Origin: Sympetrum striolatum | Lineage: Eukaryota; Arthropoda; Insecta; Odonata; Libellulidae | Length of the DNA: 64,000 bases | Reading direction: 5' to 3' | Assembly (NCBI GenBank): GCA_947579665.1 | Contig: OX388350.1 | Span: 3,224,001-3,288,000 of the forward strand | In this document: in pieces, positions 11,701 to 25,650 of the stretch | How the letters are laid out: each line of letters starts with the position of its first letter | Position numbering within the stretch: the first letter of the stretch is position 1 | Notes under the pieces: model-generated | The model's input: the letters and a program-made list of their open reading frames with translations, nothing else | Databases searched by the model: none | Told to the model about the DNA's origin: nothing | Position numbers and translations under genes: made by a program

Positions 11701-14700
11701 AATATTTTCTACAATGAATTTTATTAATTAACCTGGAGAATAAACGTCACATAACGGCCTTTCGTAAGCATTAGGGAATTTGGGACACAAGATTTTAAAT
11801 TATATTAGGGATGAGGTTGCCATTAAGTCTCATGAAAAGAGAAGGCAACCAGGAACTCATTGAGGGTTAAAAGAGAGGAATTCGAAGAGTAAGGGTGTGG
11901 ATAAAACGGGGATATTAGCATTTTTCTAGTAAGAATCATGGTACCTGTTTTGATGGGTAATTTTAATATCTCTCGATGACAACCAGAATGTGAACCAATG
12001 AGAATTAAATGATTTTCATGCATCTAAATTTGTTAAAATTTTTATTTGTGGATTTTGGCGAAGTTTATCGGTCTCGATCTATAGTCCTGATAAATATTCG
12101 ATTCTTATGGATTTTGTTCAAAATGTCCGATTGCTCAAAGCAAACGCTGATTAGTTCAAACGCAATCCCATAGACGAGTTGCAGGGTGTGGATATGAACG
12201 ACTTTAACCATCTCGATCAATTTAAGTTAATCTCTCCATCCAAACTCTGTTCATTGAAAACTCGAGGTTATTCCAAAACCGATTAATATAGAGCTAATAA
12301 ACTTTGAAAGGAATCCTCGAGGCTTTGACGAAACTCTACTATTTCCATGGCCTAATTCAGTGGTGATATTAACCCACCGTGAAACTATCGAAAGGTATAT
12401 TGGAAGAAGGAAAAGTTTTTCAGAATGATAACTTGGAATTATCCCGCAACTTCTTCAATACAGACCAAGTTTTCTCCGGAGCAGAACTGGGATAAATTCT
12501 TCAAAAGCTTTTTCTCCCTGATTTCCCGGAAAAAGTTTTGCTATGCAAAGTTCGAATGCCTAGAGACGGCTGAATATTTCGTCCCATTTGAAGAGCGGAA
12601 ATAAAAGAATGGGTTATAAACACACAGCGCTATCGGCGCACATCGATTCTTCTACGTCATAAATTTATTAGGAGTTTGATTTCACAGAGGACAAGTACGA
12701 GGCACACTATTCCATCGTTCTCATAGTTTCATCGTTTTCATAAAATTTCTTTTAATTACTCTATATTCCCAATTACCACGAGGTTTTAAATGTTATCTTT
12801 CTGTCAATTAATTAATAATCAAATAATTAAAAAATAATTTTTAGATCGTCCCAGTTCTATCAAACAGTCTACTTTATGTATACCTTAATTGTAAATATTT
12901 CTATTTCTTAAATGTATGATGGAAAAATCTAATTAAACTTCAACAAATTGACTTCCTAGATGGCATTTTATGTAATTGCGATGTCAATTTCTTCAAAAGC
13001 CTTTCTCTGAGTATCAGTTCAATTTAGTCGTGTATTGCATGCATTTAAACAAAATTGTTCATTAGTAGTAGAACAGTTTGAGGGCGCGGAAATAAATCAT
13101 TTCATTCATATTAGGCATTGTTAATCAGCTTTGTGTCTTTGAGTGTTCAAAACATTTAGACTGAGTAAAACAAATTTTATAAAACTAAGTAAAAGATGGT
13201 CCAGTTATTTTAATTTGCATCATTATATTTTGGAGTCAGAACTATTTAAATGAATTTGTCTATTTCGGTGGCTTAGGTCTGCATTGAACGCCAGCAGGGG
13301 TCTCCAAGTTCTCTGCTTCTAGTAAAAGATTATCGTGAGGACATTTGAATCGAATTAATAATTTCAGCAAACTGAAATAATGGTGTTGTTTAGCAGCAAT
13401 TAAGGTCAGAAGAAGGGGATAAAGATAATTTCCGTGCGCGTTGCTCCGCAAAATAAATAATTTCCTTTCGCAAAGGAGCGCCGTATCTGATTACTTCGTC
13501 GCGACAAAGCAGAAGAGTCGTCTAATTACAATGCTTCCATCGTCTGCAAAAATTGGAGCAGATGACGGCTGGGAAAGAGCTAATGGTGCGATGATATCGC
13601 TATAGCAGAGTCCTCTGACGACCAAACTAGGGAATTACACAGAGACCTCTTTCCCGAAGGCAATCAATTCAACACAAAATGAACTTTCGATTGCCTATTC
13701 CGATGTTTCAAATTCGAAACCACTTCTCCGAGTTGTTCGCTCCAGTTGTCATACGGCGAATTAAAGCAACTTCAAGAAAATATGGACGTTTCAATTGATC
13801 GCTTATTCCAACAAAATGATAACAGAACAAAGAGGCTTTGCTTGCGAAGGAATTAATTTTGCACGAGCGGATCTAGAAGCTGCCAAATAGGAACGAGCAT
13901 GAATAATATCTTCATACGCTCTTCTGAAAATAAAAATAATTCCCTTTACTCTGAAAATTCCAGTTTTGGTTATTACATGAAATAAATGTACTGTCATCAT
14001 ATTTAACTATCCCTTTATTAGTTTGCACCACTCGTTTTGTGCTTGGATATTGGTTGTTTCAAGAAGAGATTGATCACCCTCTACAGAACTACCATTGCAG
14101 CAATCAAGCAAACTGTTAGCTGAATTATACTGGTATTTTATTTTGATTGAACTCGGAGATCTTCTTCCACATTTCCCTATCCTGAAAAACATCCGCAGCG
14201 TACATTTTAGAAACTATCTGAAATAAATGCTGAATTCTTCTTCAGAGGTGCTTTAACATGTTCACGATAGAAAAGTAAATGAAGTTGACTTTCCCCTGCA
14301 GAAATGTGCAGCCATGGATATAGGAGTTAAAATACCGTGCCATGTTTTTAACCCCAATCGATTGTCACGTGGGACTGAACATATCGTACAGTACTGACAA
14401 ATCGCCCAAATTCTGCTTACGTTGAGAAAAATAACGCTTAGGAAAATACAAATATATGTCGTGGTCCCAAATTAGAAATGAGTCCATGAATTATACATTT
14501 TAAGATTATTTTCAGAAGTACTTCTTTCGTAAGTTATATATGTATGTTTTAATTATTCTAATAGATAATATACATGTATGTATGTATCCATAAATAAGTA
14601 CGAGCATATATATCCATATTTAAGTACGTTTACGGCTAAACCAAATCGCCATGTTCTTTCGTCATCCCTTGTTTCCTCGTTCAATCGCGCTCACTCCTAC

Positions 14701-17700
14701 TGGCGCCACCATCGCACATTTCGAAAACAAGCTCCGTGACCCGTCTATACACTCGAAGGGAAGAGAATCAGCTTTTGAAAGAAAAAAAGGTCTTCTTTTG
14801 TTTTAGTTCTCGCACCTTTACATAAATTAGTCTTCCGGGATTTCGTATTTCATTTGGTTTTTTAATTAACGGATCCTTATTCGACGCGGATGCTCTCTCC
14901 CCCAAAAGAAAAAGGCGAAATTAATCGCGAAAAGTTTTCAGTAATTCGGAAAGGGCACAAAACAAAGGGAATTTCAAATGAAGCGTTTTTTTCAACTCCC
15001 TCCCACCGCCGCCATATTGTGTATCTTATTTGAATTCTGTGACGACAATGCTCTTTACAGCGGACTATTCGTTGTCAGAAAAATATGTACTCAACGAATG
15101 TGCTGCGAATCGAAGATTCCCATTAACTATTTGTGAGCGCAGTTTTGGAATTTCAATTGCGGAGGAACTCCTTAAGAGTCAACAACGTACGATGTTTGGA
15201 TTGGAGAGTGCTTGAGCAAGTATCGGAAAGGGATACGGATCTTAAAAGGTACTTGTTTTTATATTAACAAACTATTATTCCCTGTCTAGAAGGAAATTCA
15301 CGTTACTACCGAATGAGGCTGTATTTCCTCGTAAAGATTGAAATGGAAAAATTGGTATTTTCTGTTTACTGCTGGTGAATCATGCGGATCGAAGTACAGC
15401 CATGAATAAAGATGACGATGGATTACCATAAGCTCCATGTTGTTGATATTCACTGCAACCTTTTCTCAAACGTTTATTATTACTTGTTTCTGTTCATTTC
15501 TTAGAGAGTAAATGTTGCTGTAGTAGGGAAATTAATTTGAGGTAAATATCTAAGAGAGTACAAGAACAGGATTACTCTATGGCATGTGCAACTGAAGAAA
15601 AATTGAAACAATCGACTTGTGTTATTTATTTATTTTGTTGTGTATAGTTTAAGTTTATTCGTCAGTTTGTTTTCAACATACACAGTCTTATTTTTCCATC
15701 GAAGGAAGATAGCGATGTATCTTGGGCACAACCGTTCGTCGCAGTAGAAAGAGAGGAATTCAAAGGTATATTTGCGACATGATTGATTTTACCTTTACGA
15801 CTTCCCTTCTCTTTCTCCAGAAAAATCATTCCACTTAGCGGAACGCAGTTTCTCTCCGTCCTAAAGAATGCCGAGCAAATGTTTAAGTCACTTGAAAAAG
15901 TGCGTCCTCCAGCCACCGTCCGGATAAGTTCATACACTTTTTCACGAAGAACGACTCGAGTTGTTCCAAAGTTTTCCTTTTCGCTTTATTTCCGGCGTAA
16001 AGAACGCCAACGAGATTGATGCGTGTGTCAGGAAACAAAAAAGGAACGAAATCTTCAGCGCGGCAACAGATAGCTTCCGACGGAGATTTAAATAACGTCG
16101 TTATTTCGGAGGAAATAAATCCCGGATATGGATCGGGTTAATTCCGATATTTGCGCAAATGGAATAAACTTTGGGAAAAATGAAGGCCGATTGATCGAAA
16201 GGGACTTTTCAAATTTGTCTTTGGAAAGTTTTGCGGTTCCGAGGAAGAAAAGCATTCCCCTAAACGATTTCTCCCAGAAGAAGTTGGAGGACTGATAAAT
16301 ATGAAGGGCTGCAGCCGAATCGCAATATTTCGCGTTCATACACATTCCTGCACATATAAATGTACAACTGTCTCTATGAAAAAATGTTCGAATTCTATGA
16401 AGCGTGTTCAATTCTGGTCAATATTGATTCTGTACCTACGTATATGGAATTTATGAGACCTTAAGAGTGTTTTGCGATGGTTTGGGTGGATAGGTAGCAC
16501 CTTGAATAAAAATTAATAGTTGTATTTGGTTCAAACGTAGGGTAAAGGTGGTAACAACCTGCACTGAGAAATTTATAATACTGAAAACTACATCTGTTTT
16601 CTACTTTATCGTGGAATATGAAGTTTCAAACGGTACATTTATCTATGATTTACTAAAGACATATCTATGTAAACATTTTCGGAAATCTCCGTTTACTCCT
16701 AAGGAGTTGTGCATTTTCCTTATAGTGTAGTACTTAGTTTTGCTTTGCATTTCTTTCGAAGTAAATGTTTCATTTATATTTTACTCGAAGAAGACAGCAA
16801 TTTATTTGGCCGTGATTGCTTTTGTTATTTAAATATATCGATTCAATCAAAGTTTTTACTATTTTTATTTCGAATAAATTTAATCGAAGATGCCTTGACT
16901 TGGGAAGCTCTCTCACAGGAAGCATGGTAAATATATTCATAAGCATAATGCATATAACCATGGTTGAAATTCCTTTGAAAATATGCGATTTGTTTCATAA
17001 AATACAATTTTCTCCTCATTGTTTGTTGCTTGACTCTATTCCCCTTTTTAGTATGTAATGGGTTTACTTCTATGTCCTTTTGCTTGATGATGAAATTGTG
17101 ATTTTGAAATAGGCCGCGTAAAGTATTTTTGGTGGAATTTTGCTTAGCTATTTACCGCGCTTCCTATTCTCATTTCGATTCTTTTCTTTCTGGTGGTCTC
17201 AGTGGGTGGTGGGGACAGCACAAAAGAGGGCTTTTGGTGGAAAGAGGGGTCGGCGACCTCTGATCTAAATATATAATCTGTCGCAATACATTTATCACGT
17301 GAGAATTCCAGAAATCAAAGTTTCGAATGAAGATTGCGGGCATCTTAAGCAGATCATAACTCATTCTTCCAGTTCATTAAAAAATTCAATTGGAAGGGAA
17401 ACGACTAAATTGCGTATGTTCTGGAAATTAGCGGCCGCTCCTTAATTATGTTGATTAAAGTCTGAAACTTTTAATTGACGGCGCGGGTTCAAAAGACCTG
17501 CGCTCCATAAAAGCGGAAACTTGATAAATGGCTTTTTCGAGGTTTCCCTCCGAAATTTAAAAGAGGATTACATTATTTCCTCGGAAATGTTACGAAAATG
17601 GGAAGTGTAGTCAAAGAGGATACGGTAATAAACAAATTATCTCGTAGGACTTGATGAATGTCATTAAGTCGAAAAGGAGAATCGTTTAAATAGGATTTAA

Positions 17701-19128
17701 GCGGATTTTGTAGTTAGATGACAGTTGGAAAATTGAGGTTATAGATTTGAAAATATTGGTGAAACTGTTTGCGAAGCGTACCTCTTATATTCGCCGATTA
17801 TTGCTTACGGGTCTTGGGTTTGAAGGTCAGATTTCAGGCCTTTTATAATCGATATAATGCTATAGTCCCCGAAACTTCGGTAACTACCATTTCTTTCTTG
17901 TCGGACGGGTAGTCTGTTTTAAGGTAGTACGCTTAACCTCGGAGAGAACGCTAAATGTAAGATAGTTTGGCCGTCGATATGAAATTGAGGGGTTACTTAC
18001 TAAAGATAAGATATAAAAAGGCGAAAGTCGGTAGTGTCAAGACGTTATAAGGTGGCCATCAAATATCATAAACATTCAAATGAGTTTGACTTCACCCTGT
18101 TCTGTGAAATCGATCTTTATGAAGCACTAGTATTAAGGGGCATATCGTTTTTCGTTCCTCAATCTCAACATCTAAGTATTTATCGTCATAACATATTCGT
18201 AACGTTCAGTAATTGTACGTATAAATATAATATCTTAATAATAAGCTGGTACGTAATTTTGTTACCGGACATATCAGATATAATCATATAATCAGACCAA
18301 ATGACTCTAACGATACTGTATCGGTCATTCAGTATAGATTTCAGGGAAAGCTTCCCATTTTACAAAAACATTTTCTTATAAACTTTTCCTTCTGCTTGAA
18401 ATCATTTAATATGAAATACGTAAATGACTCTTCAAAACTATGTAAATGACTGTAGCACAGCATTTTGTGCTCGAGCGAAACGGGATGGGACGTCATAAAC
18501 AGTCGTCGCTGCTATTGCTGAAAGAAAAACGAGATACGAATTGTGGAGTTGACCAATCAGTGGGTCCAACGATCATCACCAAACAAGTAAAGCCAGTATC
18601 TCCAGCAGACGAGATTGAAGGTACAATGTGACAATGAAAGTAGAAATTAATAAATATATAAATATAAATTGATCCAGTGATCAAAATGTAATTTGGATCC
18701 GGAGATTCCTGAGGGGAAGATAATCCCGTTGCCTTTGCAATGAACGTCATGCCGCTCTCATCGGACTCCGGTAGATCTCTCAGTAATGTGATAGAGCGTC
18801 CTTAAATTCACATTCTCATTTCAAGCTTCTCTCTATTCTCGTAATAAGGGAAATTTATTTTTCCTGTCTATTATGTTATACATGTTCTCGATGGCTCTCA
18901 TGGCCAATTACATCTTCGCTCCCCGTTGCAGTGTTTTCGTCAAAATCAACCAACTCCAGCTGCTCATTTTCCTTCAGACTTATTTTGATAGAATCAAACC
19001 GTCCTTTCATCTCTCTTTCGTGAATATCATCAAATCCCTTCGCAGAAATTTTGACAGTTATATTTTTCTTTACTCACTCATTGGTTCTACTGGTTTCAAA
19101 TTTTAATTTTTCATCCTTGGAAGGTGTA
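5706..19128. other. Long spacer without recognised gene
   Basis: AT-rich sequence with scattered CpG-richer patches, for example 8190-8440, 9220-9680 and 15660-16400. The longest frame (9219-9680, minus, 153 codons) has no recognisable domain. Repeat traces are the CATGGTCGAAAC copy at 8127-8138 (minus), a tRNA-like motif at 9983-10002 and a 17-base near-palindrome at 16090-16106 (AAATAACG, T, CGTTATTT). Positions 17247-17263 resemble hAT-type transposon termini (GGGGTCGGCGACC), but only one end is seen. Confidence 0.5.
9983..10002 (+). repeat. tRNA T-arm-like motif
   Basis: GACCCGGGTTCGTACC resembles a tRNA TΨC arm with one deviation from the B-box consensus. It probably belongs to the same tRNA-derived repeats seen elsewhere here. 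No complete tRNA cloverleaf can be drawn. Confidence 0.35.
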
Positions 19129-19296
19129 AAGAAAGGAATATCGGAACACGAATGTTAATGAATTAGAGTTTTAATATCTTAAAATTGAATTATAGTGCGG
19201 CATTTCTTTCTTGTTTTATCCGACTACTTGGAGGTAAGAGAAGGAACGCCGACAAAGACGGCTTTTGGAGATTTTAAACCTTTAATCGTTGGAAGG
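19129..19296. mobile_element. MITE-like element (copy B, shorter)
   Basis: The left end starts GAAAGGAATATCGGAA and continues with GTTAATGAATTAGAGTTTTAATATC, broken here by small changes relative to copy A. The right end contains GCCGACAAAGACGGC, then TTTTGGAGATTTTAAACC, whose reverse complement matches the GGTTTAAAATCTCC terminal motif. The interior is only some tens of bases, so this is a deletion derivative of the family seen at 5273-5705. Confidence 0.55.
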
Positions 19297-22200
19297 ATGT
19301 ATAAGTAAATGATGATATTGCATAATTCATGTATCCTGCAAGGTGCGAAAACTAATGGCAGCAGCTGTATTATGCTACGGTATCCCCTGCATGTTCTCTC
19401 GTTACAGCGAGAAAGTGGGACTCGACTACTGTTGGTAGTGGGACAAATAATACAGGACTCGGAGTGTCCTCGTAAATTGGGATATCTGGCCATGTCAGTC
19501 TTGGAACAAATTGTGTACGTAGCTGAAGTCTGAAAGATCAATTTGATAGAGCTATCTTGGCTTTAAGCCAACAGAATTAAAAATATGAGAATGTGAGTGG
19601 TGTATTTAGGGCAGTGAAAGCTCCAATCGATATTTTATTCTTTTCACATATATTACTACTACATAAGAGAATTTCGTGTAAAATTCTGTTTGCATTTTGT
19701 TAAGATACCTCTTTTTTTATATAATTTTTAATCTGTAAAAATTTTGTTCGAATAATTCTTGATCTTTCAATAATAAGAAAAGTCTTAGCACATCATTAAT
19801 GCTTAATTTCATATGAATAATACACTTATACCTTCTTCAATGAAAAACTAGGAAACTGCTAATACGTTATACCACGAATAAAGCCGGTAAGGAATTTATA
19901 AATTAAAAAAAGAACTATGTACGATATATAGAAGGATGATAATGAATTGAGCTGGATATAATTTAATTTAATGAATAATTAGAGGTTTACACAATATTGG
20001 TTTGGAGAAAAAGAAGAAGGGAAACAAACAGTAGATTTGCGTAACTATTTTTAGCGTAAATACACATACTCGAACAGATAAATGCTAGTCCAAGACATGA
20101 TAGTCTTTGCCAGTACAACTATCATACCAACTGTATACCTAATTGAGATTATATGGCCGGTCGAGCAAAAATTAATACTGAGACCATTGACGATGAAATG
20201 ATGGAACAGTTATTGCAATTTTATATTTATATTTTTTGTGGGATCGATTGGTTGTTCCTTAGAGAAGTGGCCTTCTGTTCTTGAGAATGGAGGGATGCGT
20301 AAGGAAGTGCTTTTGCTCTTATCGATTTTATATGAATCCAATTAGCCCAGGAACTCATTCCATGCCCACTTTGTTCTTTCCTTCTCAGGAATTCTCCGAT
20401 GAGGAAAGTCTGAAATAGACTTCGGGAATTTCTTACTTTGCCACCTTTTTTTGCATTAGCGTTTGGCGTCTCCGATTCGACCTTTGAAAAAAAGACGTTG
20501 AAAAAAAAGAGAATCAATATGCTCGAAAGAGATTCCTACATAAACGAAGGCGCTAAATACGGGACGTTGGCTACTTATTTTTTCATTGATTGGCTGAATT
20601 AGATTAATTCGTTAATAGACTACTCCTAATCCAGATTATATTCACTGTCCAACAGCATAATGAATGATCTTTTTCGTCTTAATTTTACGTTAGCCTCTTA
20701 TATTCTATCAATGCATCCCTCCGTTCCACAGAGCGCAGTGATGTCACTTTGCTGTCAATCGCACTCTCTTTGACGGACGATCAAAGCACGTGTCCGAAAC
20801 CTGCACTCGTAGCAGTGTGGAGTGGATTCGAGGACGGTTGCGCTGAAATCACAGTTCAGGTGCATTTCTTTGCGGTTTAGCCACGCTAGTAATTCGTGCT
20901 CGAAAGCGGATGCGGCAGGTTGTTGTTCGAGATTATATTACTTTTCTTTTAATGGATACGTTAAGAAAGAACGTCAATGGAAATATTCCGTTTGGTAAAC
21001 TTACTTGGAGAGGTTTAATTTAGATGAAATCAAACATAAAGTATATTACAAATGGAAGCGTGTAAAAGTTGAATACACATAAACATACACGAAGCTTTAT
21101 TGTTGTAATTTCTTATAATTAATAAGGATCGCAGTGTAAGGAATTAAACTATTTTTAATTTCTTTGTAAGGAAGTATCATTTTAACAACAGTTCCCGGAA
21201 TACAATTCCAAAAAAAATGTGGGCATAAATTGAATGTCATGCGTTTCTTCTTGCCTGTAACTGTACCTTCTTATTTTACTTTTTACGATGATATACATGG
21301 GTGTGGAAGCTACGGCTTTTAGAGCCTTATTGTCTTCTAGGCGGTTCAGTTTTCTATTTGTGAAACAATTCACGTATTAAAAAAAGCTGCAATAATTGTG
21401 TTTCTTGGTTTACTCTCGTATTATATTTATTTCGTATAATCTCAGCGTTGTTTGATTATATGCCACGCAAGTGTTACTCGTGATGGTGACGTGCAGTCGA
21501 ACGCTAGTTACGGCCTTACGATGAATAGGTTCTCTGATATAGGACGTGCATATTTTAGTCTCTGGATTCGATAGCCTGCGCCATGAATCGCAATATCGCT
21601 CGTCTGCGATGAAACAAATGAAAGAAGCGTCGGCGAGCGAGCTTTACTCTCGAAAGGAGCAGCAAAAATATGAGCAAGGCAAAAAAGAGCATGAATGCGG
21701 GAAACTCGATATATTTTGAATCGATGTGAGATTCGAAGAGACGAAAGGAGAGAACTTCGTCGTAGCTAATCTGTTCCGAGTGGTGCTAAGGAAGAATCCA
21801 ATCAAAATGCCTCAAATAGGCCATTTTTCCTCCTCTCGGAAACTCGGTGGCTTAAGAAAAACGTAAATCCCAATTACTGCTGTGTTTTTATCCTTTAAGC
21901 ACGGCAGCTCCAAAAGCGTCACGTTCTCTTCACATCGTGCTTTTTTATTCAAACGCCCCATTCTGTCTTTGCTTCGTAAACGTGATTGTCAGGTTCGCCA
22001 AAACTAGGCTATCGTTCCAATAGGTTTCCTCTTTTATTTCGATGTCGCAATACGCTCCATTGTACTTTGTCTTTTATACTTTTTTATCAATGAGTGGCAA
22101 ATACGTGAGATATCGTCATAAATTTAAAATCCCGACAATCTTATGGCTCTGCTACTGTATGATTATTATATATAATGATACAAGTTAACCGAAGCCAGGT

Positions 22201-25200
22201 GGTGACAATTTCATGATATGTACAAACATAAATAATTATTAAAAATTATATTGCGCCTTATTACATAGCAAAGTGTCCAGGTCATTAATTGTTACTTTAT
22301 AAAATATAATTTCTCATACTTATAACTATTTACGATTTAAAAAAATTGAAACCGTTTTATTAACTATTTATTTATCAGGTCTTTAATGGGTACAGGTTAC
22401 TTCAATTACATCCATTATAATAAATATTATTTTGGAAAGATCTTAAAATTACTAGTATCATAAGGAAAAGTAAGACTTATTATAGTATACGCAGCTATTA
22501 AATTTGTGATATATTCATACAGCTTACAGCTTAAGTTACCGTTTTACTTCATATGAAGTTCCAACGATTTTAAATGTAACAGATTTAACAAATCTAAGTC
22601 ATTCAAATCAGTGCAGATTTTGTACTTTTAGTATTTTGTTATAGTACTCCAGATTTTTTACCACTCTTTTTTATCTCCAGCTTGTTTATCATATGCTAGA
22701 TATAGCGAACATGTTCACTTTGATTAAATCGCTCACTTTTGGAGGTACGTTCGTCCTAAAGTCGTCTTACCTTCGTCGCTTCCGTCGTAACTCCGAGTGA
22801 CGGAAGTCGCGGACGTCGTAAATTCGAAACGACGCTCCGAACTTAAATACGCCTCACGGGACCCGAACGAACGTTTTCTCGTAAAACTTTCCCGTGACCT
22901 AACAAATGGGGAAAACCGCATCCCCGAAATCGTGACCTGCACGAAATGCATCTTTTGCGCCGTTGCGAGCTAACGTATATTCCCCAGTAATTTGTTTTTA
23001 TTTCCTCGCAACGTCTTCCCCTCGGACATAAAATCTTCTTCCGAACTGACCCCATTCTTTCCCATCCACAATGATTTGGAAGAAACCAAACGGTTACTGC
23101 TTATCACGCTATAAATTGTCTCATTTTAAGATATATTGTACCTGAAGATGACTGGTCCATGGTCGAAACCTATCGTTTTTAAATAAATTTGCGGAAAATA
23201 CGAAGTAAGCTTTTGATGTATTTTTTTTAATATACGAGTTGGTTCAATTTAAGCGAATGGACCGAATAAGAAAATCTGACGGAGGCCTCACTTTACGACT
23301 GCAGTCAGAATAATCGTATATTCTTACTTTTTTCCTCTTTTGATGTTGCCAATCAGTGCTTTGATGACTTTCTTTGCTTTAAATGAGAAGTCAAACTTAT
23401 ACACGCGACAGAATTTATTTTTATCAGATATAGAGCATTGGCATTATATGAAAACATATTTAAGCATTCCTTTATATGTACACCTTTTTTACTATAAGTA
23501 TTCGTTTGAAAAATGGATAACTTGTTCCAGGTCCATTTTATTTAGTGGAAATATTTTTTTATATTTCTTTTAAATGTAGAATTTCTGTTTTTCTACATTT
23601 TCTTTTCATCCTAATGCCCTATCCTATTTCCTATTCTATTTTATCTTTTGCTGATAAACTGCCAAGAATACCTTTTTATTCTCCGTGCAAAATACCCATT
23701 CTCCAAAAAATTTGTTTATCCCTTTTACAGTCTGAAAAGCATACTTAATACGGCCTTCTTAGTATATCACTCATGTTTTTATCCTAATGTGTTTATTTCC
23801 GTATTCTATACCAATATTATATTCCTAAGTAACAGTTTCGACGGGACTCTAAAGTCTCAATATTGTACCCGTGGACACCCATACCTTAAATGTTGCTTTT
23901 CATCATTTTTTCTCTTATTATTTATCATTGATTTGATCTATTATCGTTTTTAATTATGAGTTTACTGACATAGTACATTATGCCAAACAGTTAAAGAAAC
24001 AAATCCACCGAATTATAGTTACAGAAAGTAATAAAAAGAAAAATAGATCTAACATTTTAAAGTATACAAAACCAAACAATTGTGGTTTTGGGAAAATCAA
24101 AATATTATATCTGTTATTGTTTTATTGTCCGCCAAGTGAAGGCTGAAAGTATCAACGCTAGATAAAGAAAGCATAAATTTGTGATTTACATGTTTCCATT
24201 CCGACTAAGGCATAGCTATCTAGTATAAGCGTTCTTTCTAACTTTCTTTACATCTTATTATCTGATAAATAGTTTATTATTTTAATTCTGAAAAATGGAA
24301 TTTCTTCTATGGATCACTTTGATTTTGCTAATCTTTTGGTTGTTATCCGCATCGGCGTGCAGTTGTCCCGTTCCTCTACTAATCTTAGGAGGAAATAAAA
24401 TTCAAAGGAAGCCAAAGTAACAGCATGGCGTGGGAGTGTTGCTAGAACTATCGCTTTTGGTATAATTACTTATATACCATCCTTATTTGCCATACCCTCT
24501 GGACTAGCTTCACATATTGAACATTGAAGAACCTGTTTTTTTAATCTTTGTTGTACTCACCAATATGGCTATACAGCTCTAGATTGTTAAGATGATAAAC
24601 TGTTTAATTCTTTTAAAAATAAATCCGCCGAATGTAATGACAGTTTTTTGGGGAGTCTCGATTCGCTCATCCGGGAATATTTATTCCAAAGGTCGTCCTC
24701 ATAATCGCGCAAAAAACACCGCCGATGATCGATGTTCAAACAGAGCACTCAAACTGCCGCTACATTTAATTCGTTTAGCGCTTTCATCGCTGGTGTTCAT
24801 TCGGAAACTCGCGTATTTCACAGCTGTTTCGAGATTTTGGAGCCAAAGCGGGGAATCGCGGTAATTCGGCCCGATTTCATAAATAGGGACGTTATAACGC
24901 TCCAGCGTATATCTTATCCAGGGCATCGTTCCGTAAATGTACGGTGGGAAGTTATCGGAAATTCCGCTGCGGCGCTGCAGTCGGAGGGAACGGAAAAACA
25001 TTCTTACGCTCGTGTATTTCCATTACGTTACTGAACCGCCATTTGTAGAAAAATCAGCGGCACGGGAAAAAATTATGATGGGTGAAAGTTGCTGAATATG
25101 GGATGCCTTTTACAGTTTTGAACCGTGAATAATGGTTGCTGAATACCTAAAATACTCGTTTCTGAGGTAACATATACTGCAAAGTTTTCACAGAAAAATG

Positions 25201-25329
25201 TGTCCTATATACAAAACACATACCTTTCGTTAGGTCCACGTGGCTCAGTACTTCCTATTCAACGCCATTTCTTTCCTTTCTGCCTAACCCACCCTTTATA
25301 TTATAATTTGCATTTCTCATTATGTCTCT
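19297..25329. other. Spacer without recognised gene
   Basis: No conserved protein is visible on either strand. The stretch at 22733-23055 is conspicuously CpG-rich against its surroundings, and two overlapping minus-strand frames cross it without known similarity. A second CpG-richer patch lies at 24700-25030. The 20700-20900 stretch holds a CACGTG E-box and many CpG, but no promoter can be shown. Confidence 0.45.
23141..23205 (+). repeat. Dispersed repeat end, second copy
   Basis: CCTGAAGATGAC, then CATGGTCGAAACC and AAATAAATTTGCGGAAAAT, follow the same order as the minus-strand sequence at 4996-5068. This looks like the end of a retroelement or of a SINE that shares its tail; the body is not recognisable upstream. 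Confidence 0.38.
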
Positions 25330-25650
25330 TGCATCCTACCCTTGATTACTTTCATTAGCAGTCTCTCTTCTCTCAATATTTAATTCACCCATTTCCTCAG
25401 TCGGCGCTTAATTACTTCAATTAAAATTCCCTCTTCTCCAATTATCCCTAGCACCTCCGTGTTTTGTTTCTCTAACAACTCAACTTACCTTTTACTTACC
25501 TAGTAACCAATGTATTTTCCATTCTACGCCACATCCATATCTCGAAGGCACCCTGACTTTTGATTTCCTCCTTTTGTAAAGCCTACTTTTCGCACTCTTA
25601 GCAAAACACTCCACACCGGGGATTCCACCAAATATTTCCTGATTCCTTTA
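25330..25650 (-). pseudogene. Decayed LINE C-terminal fragment
   Basis: Minus-strand translation gives RKYLVESPVWSVLL (about 25610-25645), AFEIWMWRRMEN (25514-25549), EVIKRRLRKWV (25386-25418) and LLMKVIKGRM (25332-25361). This is the block order of the LINE C-terminal domain that follows the reverse transcriptase in the invertebrate endonuclease/RT family: V-W-S-V, then F-E-M-W-x-W-R-R-M, then I-K-R-R, then the L-L..V-I-x-G-R-M segment. The blocks fall in different frames with stops between them, so the copy is dead. The upstream part, including the RT catalytic core, is missing, consistent with heavy truncation. It probably belongs to the same family as the relic at 760-1410. Confidence 0.7.

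Noticed and set aside
17240..17270. hAT-like terminus GGGGTCGGCGACC
   Set aside because: Only one end is visible; no matching inverted end or 8-bp duplication was found.
21609..21719. 36-codon ATG frame rich in Lys, Glu and Gln
   Set aside because: Looks coding-like in composition, but it is too short to support without conservation.
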